From contig NZ_FNJV01000002.1 in assembly GCF_900103125.1 (NCBI RefSeq), positions 620,001 through 684,000 of the forward strand: a DNA stretch of 64,000 nt, given 5' to 3'. Shown here piece by piece: positions 8,718-17,815 of this stretch (its first letter is position 1; the number at the start of each line of letters is the position of its first letter). A program made the position numbers and the translations under genes. A model generated the notes under the pieces. The model saw nothing but the letters and a program-made list of their open reading frames with translations. It searched no databases and was not told the origin of the DNA. Source of the DNA: Mucilaginibacter sp. OK268 (lineage in GTDB: Bacteria; Bacteroidota; Bacteroidia; Sphingobacteriales; Sphingobacteriaceae).

Positions 8718-9662
8718 TTAATCGATCTCAATAACTACTTTACCAATGTAACCACCACGCTCAGCATATTCATAAGCTTCTTTGTACTGCGCAAATGGAA
8801 ATACTTTGTTCACTTCGATCTCCAGCCCATTTTTCACGGCACTTAGCAGAACATCGGTGTATTTAGTAGCTGGGCTCGAAAGAATAACTACATGTTTTTT
8901 ACCCCTAAATATATTACCTAATAGCGAAAGCGGTATTTCAATTGGCTTTGGTGTAGGATTCAAAAAAATGGCTTTAGGCTTCATGATTTGTTTAGCCGTT
9001 TTGTAACCCATTTTGCCTGATAAGTCGATAACTATGTCATAAGTGGCTTTCTGAGAAAGCACATTTTCTTTTTTGTAATCTTTCACGGAGTTTGCGCCCC
9101 ATTTTTTCGCATATGCTGCTCCCTGGCTGCTGGTCACTGCGGTTAGGTTTGCGCCCCGGTGTTTTAATAATTGCAGTACGAACATACCAAACCCTCCCGT
9201 AGCGCCGTTGACCAAAATGCTGGTTTGTGAACTGATATTACCCATTTTTTCTAATGCGGTAACGGCAGCAGTTCCAACCACCGGAATGGAGGCGGCCTGG
9301 GCAAAACTGATGTTAGCGGGCTTTTTCCAGACAAGTGAAGCTGTTACGGCAACATACTCGGCTGATACACCTTCTTTCATCATGTTTTTTACTACCCCAA
9401 AAACTTCATCGCCTTTTTTTAGGCCAATGACAGCAGATCCAAATTCTTCAACGATACCGGAGAAATCCGTGCCGGTGTGCTTTGGAAATTTTGAACCGGA
9501 CATCAGGGTCATTTCGCCTTTGCGAATCTTCCAATCCATTGGATTGATAGAAAATGCGTTTACTTTGACCAGTACCTGATCTGCTTTTATAATAGGCTTT
9601 GGTTGTTCTACAGCTTGCAACACATCCGCGGTTCCAAACTTTTGATACACTATTGCTTTCAT
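8718..9662 (-). CDS. Zinc-independent NAD(P)H quinone reductase / MDR oxidoreductase
   Basis: The 314-residue protein belongs to the medium-chain dehydrogenase/reductase superfamily, quinone-reductase branch. The N-terminal GroES-like domain reads MKAIVYQKFGTADVLQ and VKVNAFSINPMDWKIRKG. The cofactor-binding motif SILVNGATGGFGMFVLQLL (around 145-165) has the AxxGxxG form. The Cys and His zinc ligands of alcohol dehydrogenases are absent. It is the first gene of a two-gene unit with pirin, driven by promoter 3. The likely role is NAD(P)H-dependent reduction of quinones or enones in the cytoplasm. Confidence 0.92.
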   Translation of the reverse strand: MKAIVYQKFGTADVLQAVEQPKPIIKADQVLVKVNAFSINPMDWKIRKGEMTLMSGSKFPKHTGTDFSGIVEEFGSAVIGLKKGDEVFGVVKNMMKEGVSAEYVAVTASLVWKKPANISFAQAASIPVVGTAAVTALEKMGNISSQTSILVNGATGGFGMFVLQLLKHRGANLTAVTSSQGAAYAKKWGANSVKDYKKENVLSQKATYDIVIDLSGKMGYKTAKQIMKPKAIFLNPTPKPIEIPLSLLGNIFRGKKHVVILSSPATKYTDVLLSAVKNGLEIEVNKVFPFAQYKEAYEYAERGGYIGKVVIEID

Positions 9663-9694
9663 GATATTATTTTTAATTGTTTAAAATGATATCA

Positions 9695-9741
9695 CAAAGT
9701 TGCGAACAGCCTGATCAGGAAACTTGTATCAAATCACTGTT
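9695..9741 (-). promoter_or_regulatory. Promoter 3 of the AraC-linked regulon (shared operator)
   Basis: The third identical operator is at 9720-9741. On the minus strand its TTTG is followed after 31 bases by the TTTG of CAACTTTG (9695-9702). It stands between the AraC gene and the quinone reductase and drives the latter together with pirin. Confidence 0.7.
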
Positions 9742-9810
9742 GTTGGAAATGCCTGTGGCACCTCCAAATGAAGGTGCCACAGATAACAATCGAGTATTAG
9801 CAAATTAAGA

Positions 9811-10533
9811 CTAATAAATTTCGATCAGGTCACTATTGTTCTTCAAAGCTTTAGGTGGCATGCCAAACATCTCATACATATACTTATTGAATTGAGGTAA
9901 ATCGTAAAAGCCAGTATCATAAGCGATCTCGGTGAGGCTTCTTTCTTTGTCAGAAAGCGTAAGATAAATAGCCTGGCGCAACCTTGTCCATAATAAATAC
10001 TTGGATAGGCTACTGCCAGTCTGTAGTTTAAAAAGTGACGCTAAACGCGAGGGCGAAAGAAAAACGATATCGGCAAATGTTTGCGGCGTGATGTTTTGCT
10101 CGTAATAGTTGGATTTGATATGGTCCACTATTTTGGCAACTCTTTCATCATAAGCCGTAGCCGGTAATTTAGCGAGCAACGCATCAACTATTTGGCTGAT
10201 AGCTAAACTGACTTTGGGCGTCTGAAAAAAAGCATTGGTTTCAGATGGTGAATCAAATACAATATATTCCTCATTTTTTTTAAATCTGCCGGCCAGTTCT
10301 AAACCAATATTCGAGTAAGGCTCTATATTTAAAACGTTCAATGTGCCTTTTTCAGCTGCGCAAAAATGCGGCACCTGCGGTTTAATGAGAAAGCCGTGGA
10401 TACGCTCGTAAAGCATGCCGCTGATCGTCGAATTGAAAGGCGTGTCGTTCGACAAGACGATCTGATAGGCCGAATGATGGTGAATCTCTACCATCAGGTT
10501 TCGGGCTTTAAGAGCAAGTATAAAAGGATTCAT
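9811..10533 (-). CDS. AraC family transcriptional regulator
   Basis: The 240-residue protein has a short N-terminal cupin-like sensor (HHHSAYQIVLSN, then IKPQVPHFCAAEKG) and a C-terminal pair of helix-turn-helix motifs: TPQTFADIVFLSPSRLASLF and the signature SLTEIAYDTGFYDLPQFNKY with KYMYEMFGMPPKALK. It is encoded just upstream of three units whose promoters share one operator, all in its own direction. The operator is absent from the gene's own upstream region. I infer that it activates those promoters. The ligand is unknown; the target enzymes suggest an electrophile or quinone. Confidence 0.92.
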   Translation of the reverse strand: MNPFILALKARNLMVEIHHHSAYQIVLSNDTPFNSTISGMLYERIHGFLIKPQVPHFCAAEKGTLNVLNIEPYSNIGLELAGRFKKNEEYIVFDSPSETNAFFQTPKVSLAISQIVDALLAKLPATAYDERVAKIVDHIKSNYYEQNITPQTFADIVFLSPSRLASLFKLQTGSSLSKYLLWTRLRQAIYLTLSDKERSLTEIAYDTGFYDLPQFNKYMYEMFGMPPKALKNNSDLIEIY

Positions 10534-10812
10534 AGATACAATATGGTATGATTTCCCGTAAATATACTATCCTTTGTTAGATCAATGCTGATAAATGCAC
10601 GTTAGTTAAGCGAACTTCTAAACCCTAAAGGTGATAAATTGGCTTCGATCTTGAATAGTTTAAAGGACTCTGACTGTGCTCAAATCTCAGTTAACAAGCA
10701 TTTCAAAAACGGATAATTCCGTTCTAAAATCTCTTTTGCCTGTCTATAAATTTTCCCGAAGTCATGCCCGAACCTTAAGTTCAATAATTATGTTACCCAT
10801 GCTTATAGGTAA

Positions 10813-11169
10813 ATTTGGATTACAGATTTAAGTAGCTTTTATGCAGAGCAGCCCAGTAAATTATATATTGAAGCAATAGAGTCAACCGTTATATTGCAGA
10901 TTAAACATGGCGATCTACTAAAGTTATATGTAAAATATCACACTATCGACCATAACTTTCGAGTAATTATAGAGCAAAGGTATATCGAACTGGAAAATAG
11001 AGTACTACAAAATATTAGCTCTACAGCCGAAGATCGGTATTTGTTGTTTCTGGATCAATACCAGGGTCTTTCTAAAATACTTCCAAATACGCAAATCGCA
11101 TCATATTTAGGTATTACCCCCGAATTCCTAAGCACGATCAGAAAGGGACTTGCCCGTAAAAATTCTTAA
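10813..11169 (+). pseudogene. Crp/Fnr family regulator, N-terminally truncated remnant
   Basis: After an in-frame stop at 10810 the frame reads IWITDLSSFYAEQPSKLYIE and runs 118 codons to 11169. The first part resembles the last strands of a cyclic-nucleotide-binding domain (EAIESTVILQIKHGDLLKLY), then the long dimer helix (ENRVLQNISSTAEDRYLLFL) and a C-terminal helix-turn-helix (IASYLGITPEFLSTIRKGLA). The N-terminal half of the sensor is missing, no ATG precedes the conserved part, and I could not find the missing part in other frames upstream. A TTG at 10894 could start a 91-residue DNA-binding fragment. Most likely it is a decayed gene. Confidence 0.7.
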
Positions 11170-11252
11170 AGTACTTTAAGAGTATTTCTTAAGATATCTT
11201 ATTGGTTGTTTTATAAAGAACAGCCGATATTTGTTCCGAAATAAAAAATTAA

Positions 11253-11675
11253 ATGTCAACAGAAAACAATAAACGGTTGATGAAATTCTTTGTGGAATTC
11301 ATCAATACAGCCAGCGAGGTTTTAAGTAAAGAACTCATATCAGCAGAGGCAAAATTCTTTGTACCGAGCCAAACAGAGCCACTATATGGACCAACTGGAT
11401 ATCTGAATATAATCAACATGATGCGTTCAGGTTTTTCTGATATTCAATGGGAACTTGAAGATATGGTAGCGGAAAATAATAAGATAGCCGCACGTTTTAT
11501 CATGCGTGGCACACACAATGGGCCGTTCTTTGGTGTGCCAGCTACGTTCAGAACTATTGAAGTAAAAGCAGTAAATTTCTACAGATTTCATAATGATCAA
11601 ATCATTGAAGAATTTGGTCAGCCTGATTTGCTAAATTTGTTACAACAAATAGGAGCAATACCGTCAATGAATTAA
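11253..11675 (+). CDS. SnoaL-like / NTF2-fold protein
   Basis: The 140-residue protein has the length and pattern of SnoaL-type NTF2-fold proteins. It has an N-terminal helix (LMKFFVEFINTASEVLSKEL), the segment KFFVPSQTEPLYGPTGYLNI, the strands WELEDMVAENNKIAARFIMR, then GTHNGPFFGVPATFRTIEV and a final strand with IIEEFGQPDLLNLLQQIG. Families of this type act as ester cyclases or are uncharacterised; no catalytic assignment is possible. It stands alone downstream of the Crp/Fnr remnant. Confidence 0.8.
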   Translation: MSTENNKRLMKFFVEFINTASEVLSKELISAEAKFFVPSQTEPLYGPTGYLNIINMMRSGFSDIQWELEDMVAENNKIAARFIMRGTHNGPFFGVPATFRTIEVKAVNFYRFHNDQIIEEFGQPDLLNLLQQIGAIPSMN

Positions 11676-12258
11676 TGCCCCATTGCTAGCGCACGTGTGC
11701 CGCGTGTGTTGAACTGTATAGTGGAATATGTGTATCCTCTTATCCGTGCGTTCCTCCTCATACATACATCGTGTTACATTGCGGACGTATTCCGACAGGC
11801 CCTAGCCAATTACATATGCCAGGGGCTGGACCGTTTTGGCGGTCACCGTCTATGACGAGGTTTTTTTAAATACGGTTGGAGCGATGTGTTTACCAATCAA
11901 AATGGCCTTAAAAGCGAAAAGCACCTACATCGAACGTGATGTAAGTGCTTTTTCAGTTGCTCCCCACAGTGGCGTTTTTTCGAACCAATTCATTGAAAAA
12001 TTACGACGAATTGGAAGTTTAGGCGAGAAAAATATTAAACTCTAAATTAAATCTAAATTCAGTTAAAACCCAGTTTCCGCTAATCAACGAACCCGTTTCC
12101 AGGTGCCCATTAGTTACTTGGTTAACCGAATGATCAAATGGGTTATAGTAATAGAAATAAACATTTCCGAACATTTTGAGACCCCAAGTTGAAATGAAAT
12201 TTTTCACCCTCACCTTTTCGACTGTTATTGGCTGTAAAAAATACCATGTTGTTATCGT
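11676..12258. other. Intergenic region with hairpin and possible tRNA or integration scar
   Basis: No gene is supported here. A strong hairpin at 11917-11953 is listed separately. Next to it, on the minus strand, GGTTCGAA (about 11982) and GTGGGGAGCA (about 11968) resemble a tRNA T-loop and 3' acceptor end running into the hairpin as terminator, but the 5' half of a tRNA is not seen. It may be what remains of a deleted tRNA or integration site. The frames at 11836-12045 and 12019-12213 show no protein-like features. Confidence 0.35.
11917..11953. terminator. Bidirectional hairpin terminator
   Basis: AAAAGCAC-C-TACATC pairs with GATGTA-A-GTGCTTTT around a short loop, with T-runs on either strand. 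It could end transcription of the SnoaL-like gene or of a lost minus-strand gene. Confidence 0.65.
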
Positions 12259-13701
12259 TCATTGCTTTGGAAGAATGGTTACAATTACTCTTTTATATCG
12301 GGTTAGCCGGGGCGTTCCTTTATCGGTAACCTTCAAGATGAAGTGAGTAGTTTGGAGACTACCTACCTCTGGCGCTTTTAATTCTGTAATGACAGACATG
12401 TTTTCTGCCGGAGTGACCGCTATTGTATTATGCAATGTTCCCGCTTCCCTGTATTGAAACCAATGAAAACTCAGGGCATCTCCGTCAGGGTCATAGGATG
12501 CGCTGCCGTCAAGACTAAATGTCTCGCCGGATTTTACCGTGAGCTGTTCAGGCATATTGAGTTTCGCAACCGGTGGGTGATTGACAGCTTTATAATCCGT
12601 ATTGCACCAAGCCATTCTTGCCGCAAAATCATTCTGGATTTCTTCTCTCCATCTCCAAATCGTTACATGATTGTCTTTGTATGTACCTGTGTCTTTTACA
12701 ACGGCTCTTCCCCATTTGCCCTGCACCCAAGGTGTATATTCGTCTTCGGCATTTGTCCAAAATGGTCTCGTCTCTTCTTCCAGCGGAACAATCCATTTCA
12801 TCTTGGGGTCAAAGGGTGGTTTGTAAAATTCATAACGTCCGCCCCAACCTCCCCAGTTTGGATGCTCCGGGTTGTTCAGTCCATTGGGAATCAGCGAGAG
12901 CCAGGATGGGGTATCACCCTCCATGCCAAAGGACACATCCGGATAGATTGCCCCGAGCGGCCCATGTCCCTGCTGGACATTTCGCATAAGCCAATCATTG
13001 CTGACCACTTCGTTGTTGGCGCCGGGAAATACACTTAAGATGGCCGACCATGTAGCCGCATAATAATTTCCCGGGCTTGCAATGTAGAACAGATCAGGGA
13101 AATTCTTGCGTATCCATGGCCCCGAATTATCCTGGTCCGAAATCGTGTATACTCTGAGCTTACTTATCAATCTTTTTACTTCCCCTTCACTTTTAGTCTC
13201 CCTGATTTTCCAGAGTGCTTGCGCCAGTATATTCGGGCCGCCCCAAACAGTCACCCATAAGGGGCGGCTGTCATTCGTTTCAAGCATCTTGATCACCCAG
13301 TCCGAACCTTCCGAATCTTTGCCTTTTCCTACGCCTTCCATCCCATAAACCGGAAGGCCTTTTTTTACCAGGCTTAATAATTTTTGCGCTGTCGGAAATC
13401 CGGGTTCATGTTTTAGAAGATTAGGTTGCACCTTCTCATAACTACGAATGACTTTTTCAATGAGTTCTGGGCTAACCTTTTTTGATTGATGAATGGATGT
13501 TGAAGCGATGAGTCCTACAACGTCGATTTGATTTGTATATAGCATTAACCGGACCATCGACATAAAATCATCAGGCTCGTTTCCGATGTCTGTAATGACA
13601 ATCAGGCGATGTTTGGCAATTGTTTGTCCAGAAGCCATAATGTGTGTTGCCAGTATAATACTTAATACAACTAGCGTAACTAGCATTAGTCTTGTTTTCA
13701 T
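12259..13701 (-). CDS. Sde182-like protein with nucleoside-hydrolase-like domain (formerly DUF1593)
   Basis: The 480-residue protein starts with a signal peptide (to about residue 26). The N-terminal domain opens with RLIVITDIGNEPDDFMSMVR, the Asp-rich calcium-site motif of nucleoside-hydrolase folds, and continues with WVTVWGGPNILAQALW, YTISDQDNSGPWIRKNFPDL and NYYAATWS, as in the family once called DUF1593 and now named after cellulose-binding Sde0182. The C-terminal 100 residues (GSASYDPDGDALSFHWFQY) form an immunoglobulin-like domain that completes the architecture. The protein is probably exported and carbohydrate-related, consistent with the GH5 gene upstream, but no reaction is established. 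Confidence 0.9.
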   Translation of the reverse strand: MKTRLMLVTLVVLSIILATHIMASGQTIAKHRLIVITDIGNEPDDFMSMVRLMLYTNQIDVVGLIASTSIHQSKKVSPELIEKVIRSYEKVQPNLLKHEPGFPTAQKLLSLVKKGLPVYGMEGVGKGKDSEGSDWVIKMLETNDSRPLWVTVWGGPNILAQALWKIRETKSEGEVKRLISKLRVYTISDQDNSGPWIRKNFPDLFYIASPGNYYAATWSAILSVFPGANNEVVSNDWLMRNVQQGHGPLGAIYPDVSFGMEGDTPSWLSLIPNGLNNPEHPNWGGWGGRYEFYKPPFDPKMKWIVPLEEETRPFWTNAEDEYTPWVQGKWGRAVVKDTGTYKDNHVTIWRWREEIQNDFAARMAWCNTDYKAVNHPPVAKLNMPEQLTVKSGETFSLDGSASYDPDGDALSFHWFQYREAGTLHNTIAVTPAENMSVITELKAPEVGSLQTTHFILKVTDKGTPRLTRYKRVIVTILPKQ

Positions 13702-13763
13702 TATTTTACTTTTAATTTGATAGGTTTCATGTTTTGCTAATTGATTTTGAGTCGTTCTTACTG

Positions 13764-13943
13764 CTATCTTACTACCACCCGCACACGGCCCAGGTTTTGA
13801 ATGCGGGCATAAGTTTTTTTTGCATCTCCTTGCCGTTGAGGCGTAGCCATTAAAAGACTTAATTGTTCCTCCGAGCGCTTAAATCCCGTGCAGTGTGGGA
13901 TCAACAAAAACTCATTCACAACTATATTAAACAAAAAATAAAA
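13764..13943 (-). pseudogene. 3' end of an unknown gene (remnant)
   Basis: On the minus strand a frame opens after a stop at 13944 and reads, in part, NEFLLIPHCTGFKRSEEQ and QRQGDAKKTYARIQNLGRV before a TAG at 13764. It has coding character (charged helix, no low complexity) but no start codon at its head, so I read it as the last 59 codons of a deleted gene. It lies 62 bases upstream of the Sde182-like gene in the same direction. I do not recognise the family. Confidence 0.45.
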
Positions 13944-14312
13944 CTAATTAACTATTGAACTCCATTGCCAGGTAAAACCTGTTGTAATTGCCAAAACAAT
14001 TGATTCCAAAGCAAATTGCCCCTCACTTGCCATGTTGGTTATAAAGGGGCCTTTGTGCAATACTACATAAAACAAAGGTATTAACAGTTGATTGGAGGTT
14101 CCGAAGGCCTTGGCCAGGTAATTCCGGGCCACTCGGAGCACCAGTTTGTGTAATGTCGAATCTAAAAGCATCTTTAACTTCAATCCTTTAATATGATCAA
14201 AGTGTAGAGGAATTGCTTTCCCTGTATTTCTGGAACGCGGTGATCAAGCTCCCTGGAATGTCTATTCAACTGACGAATTAGAATCTTATCGAAAAAACAG
14301 CCCTCAGGGCAT
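13944..14312. other. Region without a recognised gene
   Basis: Only a weak 79-codon frame (13944-14183, minus) is present, with no motif or homologous look. No repeat or RNA gene was identified. It separates the gene remnant from the tRNA terminator and may hold further decayed sequence. Confidence 0.4.
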
Positions 14313-14344
14313 AAAAAAAGCCCTTTTACTACTGTAAAAAGACT
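14313..14344 (-). terminator. Terminator of tRNA-His
   Basis: On the minus strand AGTCTTTTTAC pairs with GTAAAAGGGCT (two G-T wobbles), followed by seven T. It lies 10 bases past the 3' end of the tRNA. Confidence 0.75.
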
Positions 14345-14353
14345 TTTTAGAAA

Positions 14354-14431
14354 TGGGGTAAATGATGGGGCTCGAACCCACGACCCTCGGTACCACAAAC
14401 CGATGCTCTAACCAACTGAGCTACATCTACC
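14354..14431 (-). tRNA. tRNA-His (anticodon GTG)
   Basis: The minus strand folds as a full cloverleaf. The acceptor GTAGATG pairs with CATTTAC, the D stem is GCTC/GAGC, the anticodon stem TCGGT/ACCGA carries the loop TTGTGGT, and the T stem GTGGG/CCCAT carries the loop TTCGAGC. The anticodon is GTG. An extra 5' G (14431) faces the discriminator C, the identity feature of histidine tRNA. The CCA end appears to be encoded (14354-14356). Confidence 0.95.
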
Positions 14432-14533
14432 GTTTGGAGAGTGCAAAAATAGAAATCTTACGGCTATTTGCAAACTCTTTTTAAAATTACATTCGGCTTA
14501 CCTGTTTAATTTAGAACGATTTTAATTAATCAC

Positions 14534-14541
14534 TAAATTTG
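14534..14541 (+). promoter_or_regulatory. -7 box (TAAATTTG) before the copper ATPase
   Basis: TAAATTTG matches the Bacteroidota -7 consensus TAnnTTTG and ends only five bases before the ATG at 14547. Transcription would begin at or next to the start codon, giving a leaderless mRNA. No clear -33 TTG was seen. Confidence 0.5.
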
Positions 14542-14546
14542 TAACT

Positions 14547-16640
14547 ATGGCTGAGCAATTAATTGAACTGAATGTGACAGGGATGCATTGTAATAATTGC
14601 GCCTTATCTGTACATAAACTACTCGAAAAAAAGGGCTTACATAATATACTGGTTGACTTTGCCAGCGAAGAGGTAAAATTTTCAACCAGCGACAGCACCA
14701 AATTGCCCGAAATAAAAAAAGGGATAGAAAATTTAGGTTTTCGGGTGATTGACGATATTTCGCAACATCAGCCTTTATTTTATGATAAAGTAGAGAACAA
14801 ATTTATCTTCTGTGCCCTGTTTACTGCCCCACTCCTGCTCAGCATGTTGCTGCCATGGCAGTTTTTACATCAGCCCATCGTACAATTATTGTTATGCCTG
14901 CCAGTATTTATGGTAGGCTGCCTGCATTTTGGTAAAAGTGCGTGGAGTTCGGTTAAAGGCGGTGTACCCAATATGGATGTGCTCATATTTATCGGTTCAA
15001 CATCGGCATTTATATATAGTCTTACAGGCACATTGCAGCATTTAGGCCCGCAATACCAGTTTTATGAAACCTGTGCTACCATTATTACTTTGGTATTATT
15101 AGGCAATGTATTCGAGAAACGTTCCGTAACTCAAACAACATCAGCAGTAAAAGACCTGATCAAATTTCAGCAGGTAAACGCCAATCGTGTTGTTAACGGT
15201 GGTATAGAGGTGATCAGCGCCAAAGAAGTGCGCCCGGGCGACACCTTGTTAGTGAACCAGGGCGATAAGATACCCGTTGATGGCGAGATACTATCAGGCA
15301 GTGCGTCTGTTGATGAAGCCATGCTTACCGGCGAAAGTTTACCTGTCGAAAAAGAAAAATACGACCGGGTGATAGGCGGTACTATATTGCTTAATGGCAA
15401 TATACACATGCTGGCCACCAAAGTTGGCTCCAATACCATCCTGTCGCAGATCATCGAACTGATGAAAAAAGCGCAGGCTGCCAAACCTCCCATCCAAAAA
15501 CTGGGCGATAAGGTTGCTTCTATATTTGTACCCGCGGTATTGGGTATTTCCCTGTTTACTTTTGTACTTACTTTTTTCGTCGGCCATGCCGGTTTACAGC
15601 ACTCTTTGCTGAATGCTATAGCTGTACTGGTTATATCATGCCCCTGCGCCATGGGTTTGGCTACACCTACCGCTGTGATGGTTGGCCTTGGTCGTGCGGC
15701 TAAGAACGGCATCCTCATCAAAGGTGGTGATACCATTGAAGCCGTAGCCCACACTAAATATGTGGTATTCGACAAAACAGGCACCTTAACCACCGGTAAA
15801 TTCAGTATTAATGAGATCAAGGCTGAACCTGGTATTGATATCGACTTGATCCGCGGTATCATTATAGCAATTGAAGAACGGTCAAATCACCCGATTGCTC
15901 GCTCATTGGTAAACGGACTAAAAAGCCTGCCCAAACAAAAGGTGATACTTAAAGTGGCCAAAGAAGAAAAAGGCCTGGGTATGCGCGCCGAAGATGTGGA
16001 AGGCAACAACTATTTCCTCGGCACCGCTAAACTGAATAAGGACGATCATTTTAATCTCTCGCTCTATAAAAATCAACAATTGTTGGCACAAGTGGCCATT
16101 GATGATGAAATAAAACCCGAAACAGCCACACTGATAGCCCAGCTCAAAAAAATGGGTATCAAACCCGTGCTACTAAGCGGCGACAAGAAAGATCGCTGTT
16201 TAAAAGTAGCCGCTGCCATTGGTATCAAAGAGGTTCATGCCGAAAAACTACCCGACGAAAAGCTAAAAGTGATTGACATGTACAAGCAAAAGGGTAAAAC
16301 CATCATGATAGGCGATGGTATAAACGACGCTCCCGCTTTAACCAAGGCTGATGTTGGTGTATCCATGAACGATGCCAGCCAGGTAGCCATACAATCGGCC
16401 AGTGTGGTGCTGCTGAATACCGACCTCCATTCGGTTATTAAATTTTTACAGATTAGTAAGCATACACTGCTCACTATAAAACAAAACCTGTTTTGGGCAT
16501 TTGCCTACAATATCATAGCTATTCCTCTGGCTGCCTTAGGCTTTTTAAACCCGATGATAGGCGCATTTACCATGGCCTTTTCTGATGTGGTGGTGATTGG
16601 CAACTCACTGAGGTTGAAAATTAAAAAGGTTGATAGTTAA
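14547..16640 (+). CDS. copA: Copper-translocating P1B-type ATPase
   Basis: The 697-residue protein has one N-terminal heavy-metal-associated domain (GMHCNNCA, Cys15 and Cys18), then membrane helices. The transmembrane metal site is [13 protein letters not shown] (Cys365-Pro-Cys367). Further motifs are TGES (actuator domain), DKTGTLT (phosphorylated Asp409), SNHPIA (nucleotide-domain HP motif) and [10 protein letters not shown]. The CPC site and an N-terminal CxxC indicate monovalent copper export from the cytoplasm. It ends with the pair of short helices usual for the family. It stands alone, without a chaperone or regulator gene next to it. Confidence 0.93.
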   Translation: MAEQLIELNVTGMHCNNCALSVHKLLEKKGLHNILVDFASEEVKFSTSDSTKLPEIKKGIENLGFRVIDDISQHQPLFYDKVENKFIFCALFTAPLLLSMLLPWQFLHQPIVQLLLCLPVFMVGCLHFGKSAWSSVKGGVPNMDVLIFIGSTSAFIYSLTGTLQHLGPQYQFYETCATIITLVLLGNVFEKRSVTQTTSAVKDLIKFQQVNANRVVNGGIEVISAKEVRPGDTLLVNQGDKIPVDGEILSGSASVDEAMLTGESLPVEKEKYDRVIGGTILLNGNIHMLATKVGSNTILSQIIELMKKAQAAKPPIQKLGDKVASIFVPAVLGISLFTFVLTFFVGHAGLQHSLLNAIAVLVISCPCAMGLATPTAVMVGLGRAAKNGILIKGGDTIEAVAHTKYVVFDKTGTLTTGKFSINEIKAEPGIDIDLIRGIIIAIEERSNHPIARSLVNGLKSLPKQKVILKVAKEEKGLGMRAEDVEGNNYFLGTAKLNKDDHFNLSLYKNQQLLAQVAIDDEIKPETATLIAQLKKMGIKPVLLSGDKKDRCLKVAAAIGIKEVHAEKLPDEKLKVIDMYKQKGKTIMIGDGINDAPALTKADVGVSMNDASQVAIQSASVVLLNTDLHSVIKFLQISKHTLLTIKQNLFWAFAYNIIAIPLAALGFLNPMIGAFTMAFSDVVVIGNSLRLKIKKVDS

Positions 16641-16768
16641 TAGTTCATGGTTCATAGTCACCTTTGATGTGTTTTGTTTTCTGTCACTTAGGGTAAAGTT
16701 TGTTATTTTTGGCATTTACAATGGTGCATATATTAACTATGATCTATGAACCATCAACCATGAACTAA
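16641..16768. repeat. Inverted pair of TTCATGG word arrays (locus A)
   Basis: The left arm follows the copA stop directly (TAGTTCATGGTTCATAG). The right arm (16733-16768) contains ATGAACCATCAACCATGAAC and ends six bases before the rnhA start. The arms are inverted copies of one another. The right arm is almost identical to the one at 55922-55953. Between them lies TATTTTTG (16704-16711), a likely -7 box for rnhA. Confidence 0.75.
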
Positions 16769-16773
16769 TTTAA

Positions 16774-17238
16774 ATGATCGAAATTTACACAGACGGTGCA
16801 TCAAGCGGAAATCCCGGTCCGGGAGGTTATGGGGTAATTTTGCGTTCGGGTAAGCATTATAAGGAGCTATCCGAAGGTTTTCGCAAAACCACCAACAACC
16901 GTATGGAGTTATTGGCTGTAATAAAAGGATTGGAAGCTTTAAAAACCCCCAATCAACAGGTCATGATCTTTTCAGACTCTAAATACGTGATCGACTCCAT
17001 CGAAAAACGCTGGGTAAATGGCTGGCTTCAAAAAGGTTTCGCTGGTAAAAAAAACAAGGACCTCTGGCTTCGTTACCTTGACATCAGCAAACATCACCAG
17101 ATCAAATTTACCTGGGTACGTGGGCACAATGGTCACCCAGAAAATGAGCGTTGCGATGAACTGGCCGTAGCCGCCGGTAAACAGAAACCTCTGCTGATAG
17201 ATTCTGTTTTTGAAGTAGAGAATGCGAAGGGAATCTAG
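16774..17238 (+). CDS. rnhA: Ribonuclease HI
   Basis: The 154-residue protein has the standard length of bacterial RNase HI and all four acidic catalytic residues: Asp7 (YTDGASSGNPGPGGYG), Glu45 (NRMELLAV), Asp68 (IFSDSKYV) and Asp128 (ERCDELA). The basic region WVNGWLQKGFAGKKNKD is also present. It cleaves RNA in RNA:DNA hybrids, removing primers and R-loops. Both flanks carry word-array repeats; the downstream gap to 17321 has short CTAAATT and TCAATAA words. Confidence 0.96.
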   Translation: MIEIYTDGASSGNPGPGGYGVILRSGKHYKELSEGFRKTTNNRMELLAVIKGLEALKTPNQQVMIFSDSKYVIDSIEKRWVNGWLQKGFAGKKNKDLWLRYLDISKHHQIKFTWVRGHNGHPENERCDELAVAAGKQKPLLIDSVFEVENAKGI

Positions 17239-17320
17239 TCTCTAAATTCTAAAACCTAAACTCTAAATTGACCGGACTCATTCCTCAATTCAGTAACTCA
17301 ATAATTCAATAATTAATACC

Positions 17321-17815
17321 TCACCTCCCTGCCAGCTCTATAACCTGCAGATCCTGGATTCTATCCCCATCGATACTAAAACGCATGAGGGTTCGTACCT
17401 TATGCCAGCCCTGCTGCCCTGCCGCTCCCGGGTTAAGGTGCAGGCAGCCTATCGTTTTATCGGGCATTACCTTTAATATATGCGAATGCCCCGAGATAAA
17501 CAGCTTAGGAGGATTTAAGTAGATCTCCTTTTTTACCGCCGGACTATATTTGCCAGGATAGCCTCCAATGTGGGTCATCCATACATCAACGCCTTCGCAG
17601 TTAAAGCGTAGATTTTCCGGGTATACCAGTCGCACGTCCTTACCGTCGATATTGCCGTATACGCCTTTTAATGGCTTAAAAGCCGCCAGTTTATCGGCCA
17701 GTTCCAGGGTGCCGAAATCACCGGCATGCCAGATCTCGTCGCAATTTTCAAAGTGTTTAAAAACAGCGTCATCAAGGTAACTGTGGGTGTCGGATATTAA
17801 GCCTATGCGGGTCAT
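17321..17815 (-). CDS. YfcE/MJ0936-type metallophosphoesterase
   Basis: The 164-residue protein shows the metal-binding motifs of the small calcineurin-like phosphodiesterases in order: LISDTHSYLD, WHAGDFG, VYGNIDG, ISGHSHI and HLNPGAAG. The family binds two Mn or Ni ions and hydrolyses phosphodiesters in vitro; the natural substrate is unclear. It converges with rnhA, with an 82-base gap of short AT-rich words between the two stops. Confidence 0.93.
   Translation of the reverse strand: MTRIGLISDTHSYLDDAVFKHFENCDEIWHAGDFGTLELADKLAAFKPLKGVYGNIDGKDVRLVYPENLRFNCEGVDVWMTHIGGYPGKYSPAVKKEIYLNPPKLFISGHSHILKVMPDKTIGCLHLNPGAAGQQGWHKVRTLMRFSIDGDRIQDLQVIELAGR

Noticed and set aside
12430..13038. 202-codon plus-strand frame inside the Sde182-like gene
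   Set aside because: Antisense shadow; the minus-strand protein has a signal peptide and family motifs.
13944..14183. 79-codon minus-strand frame near tRNA-His
   Set aside because: No motif, no sensible start context and no neighbour support.
15167..15862. 231-codon minus-strand frame inside copA
   Set aside because: It is an antisense shadow of well-conserved P-type ATPase sequence and has no independent motif.
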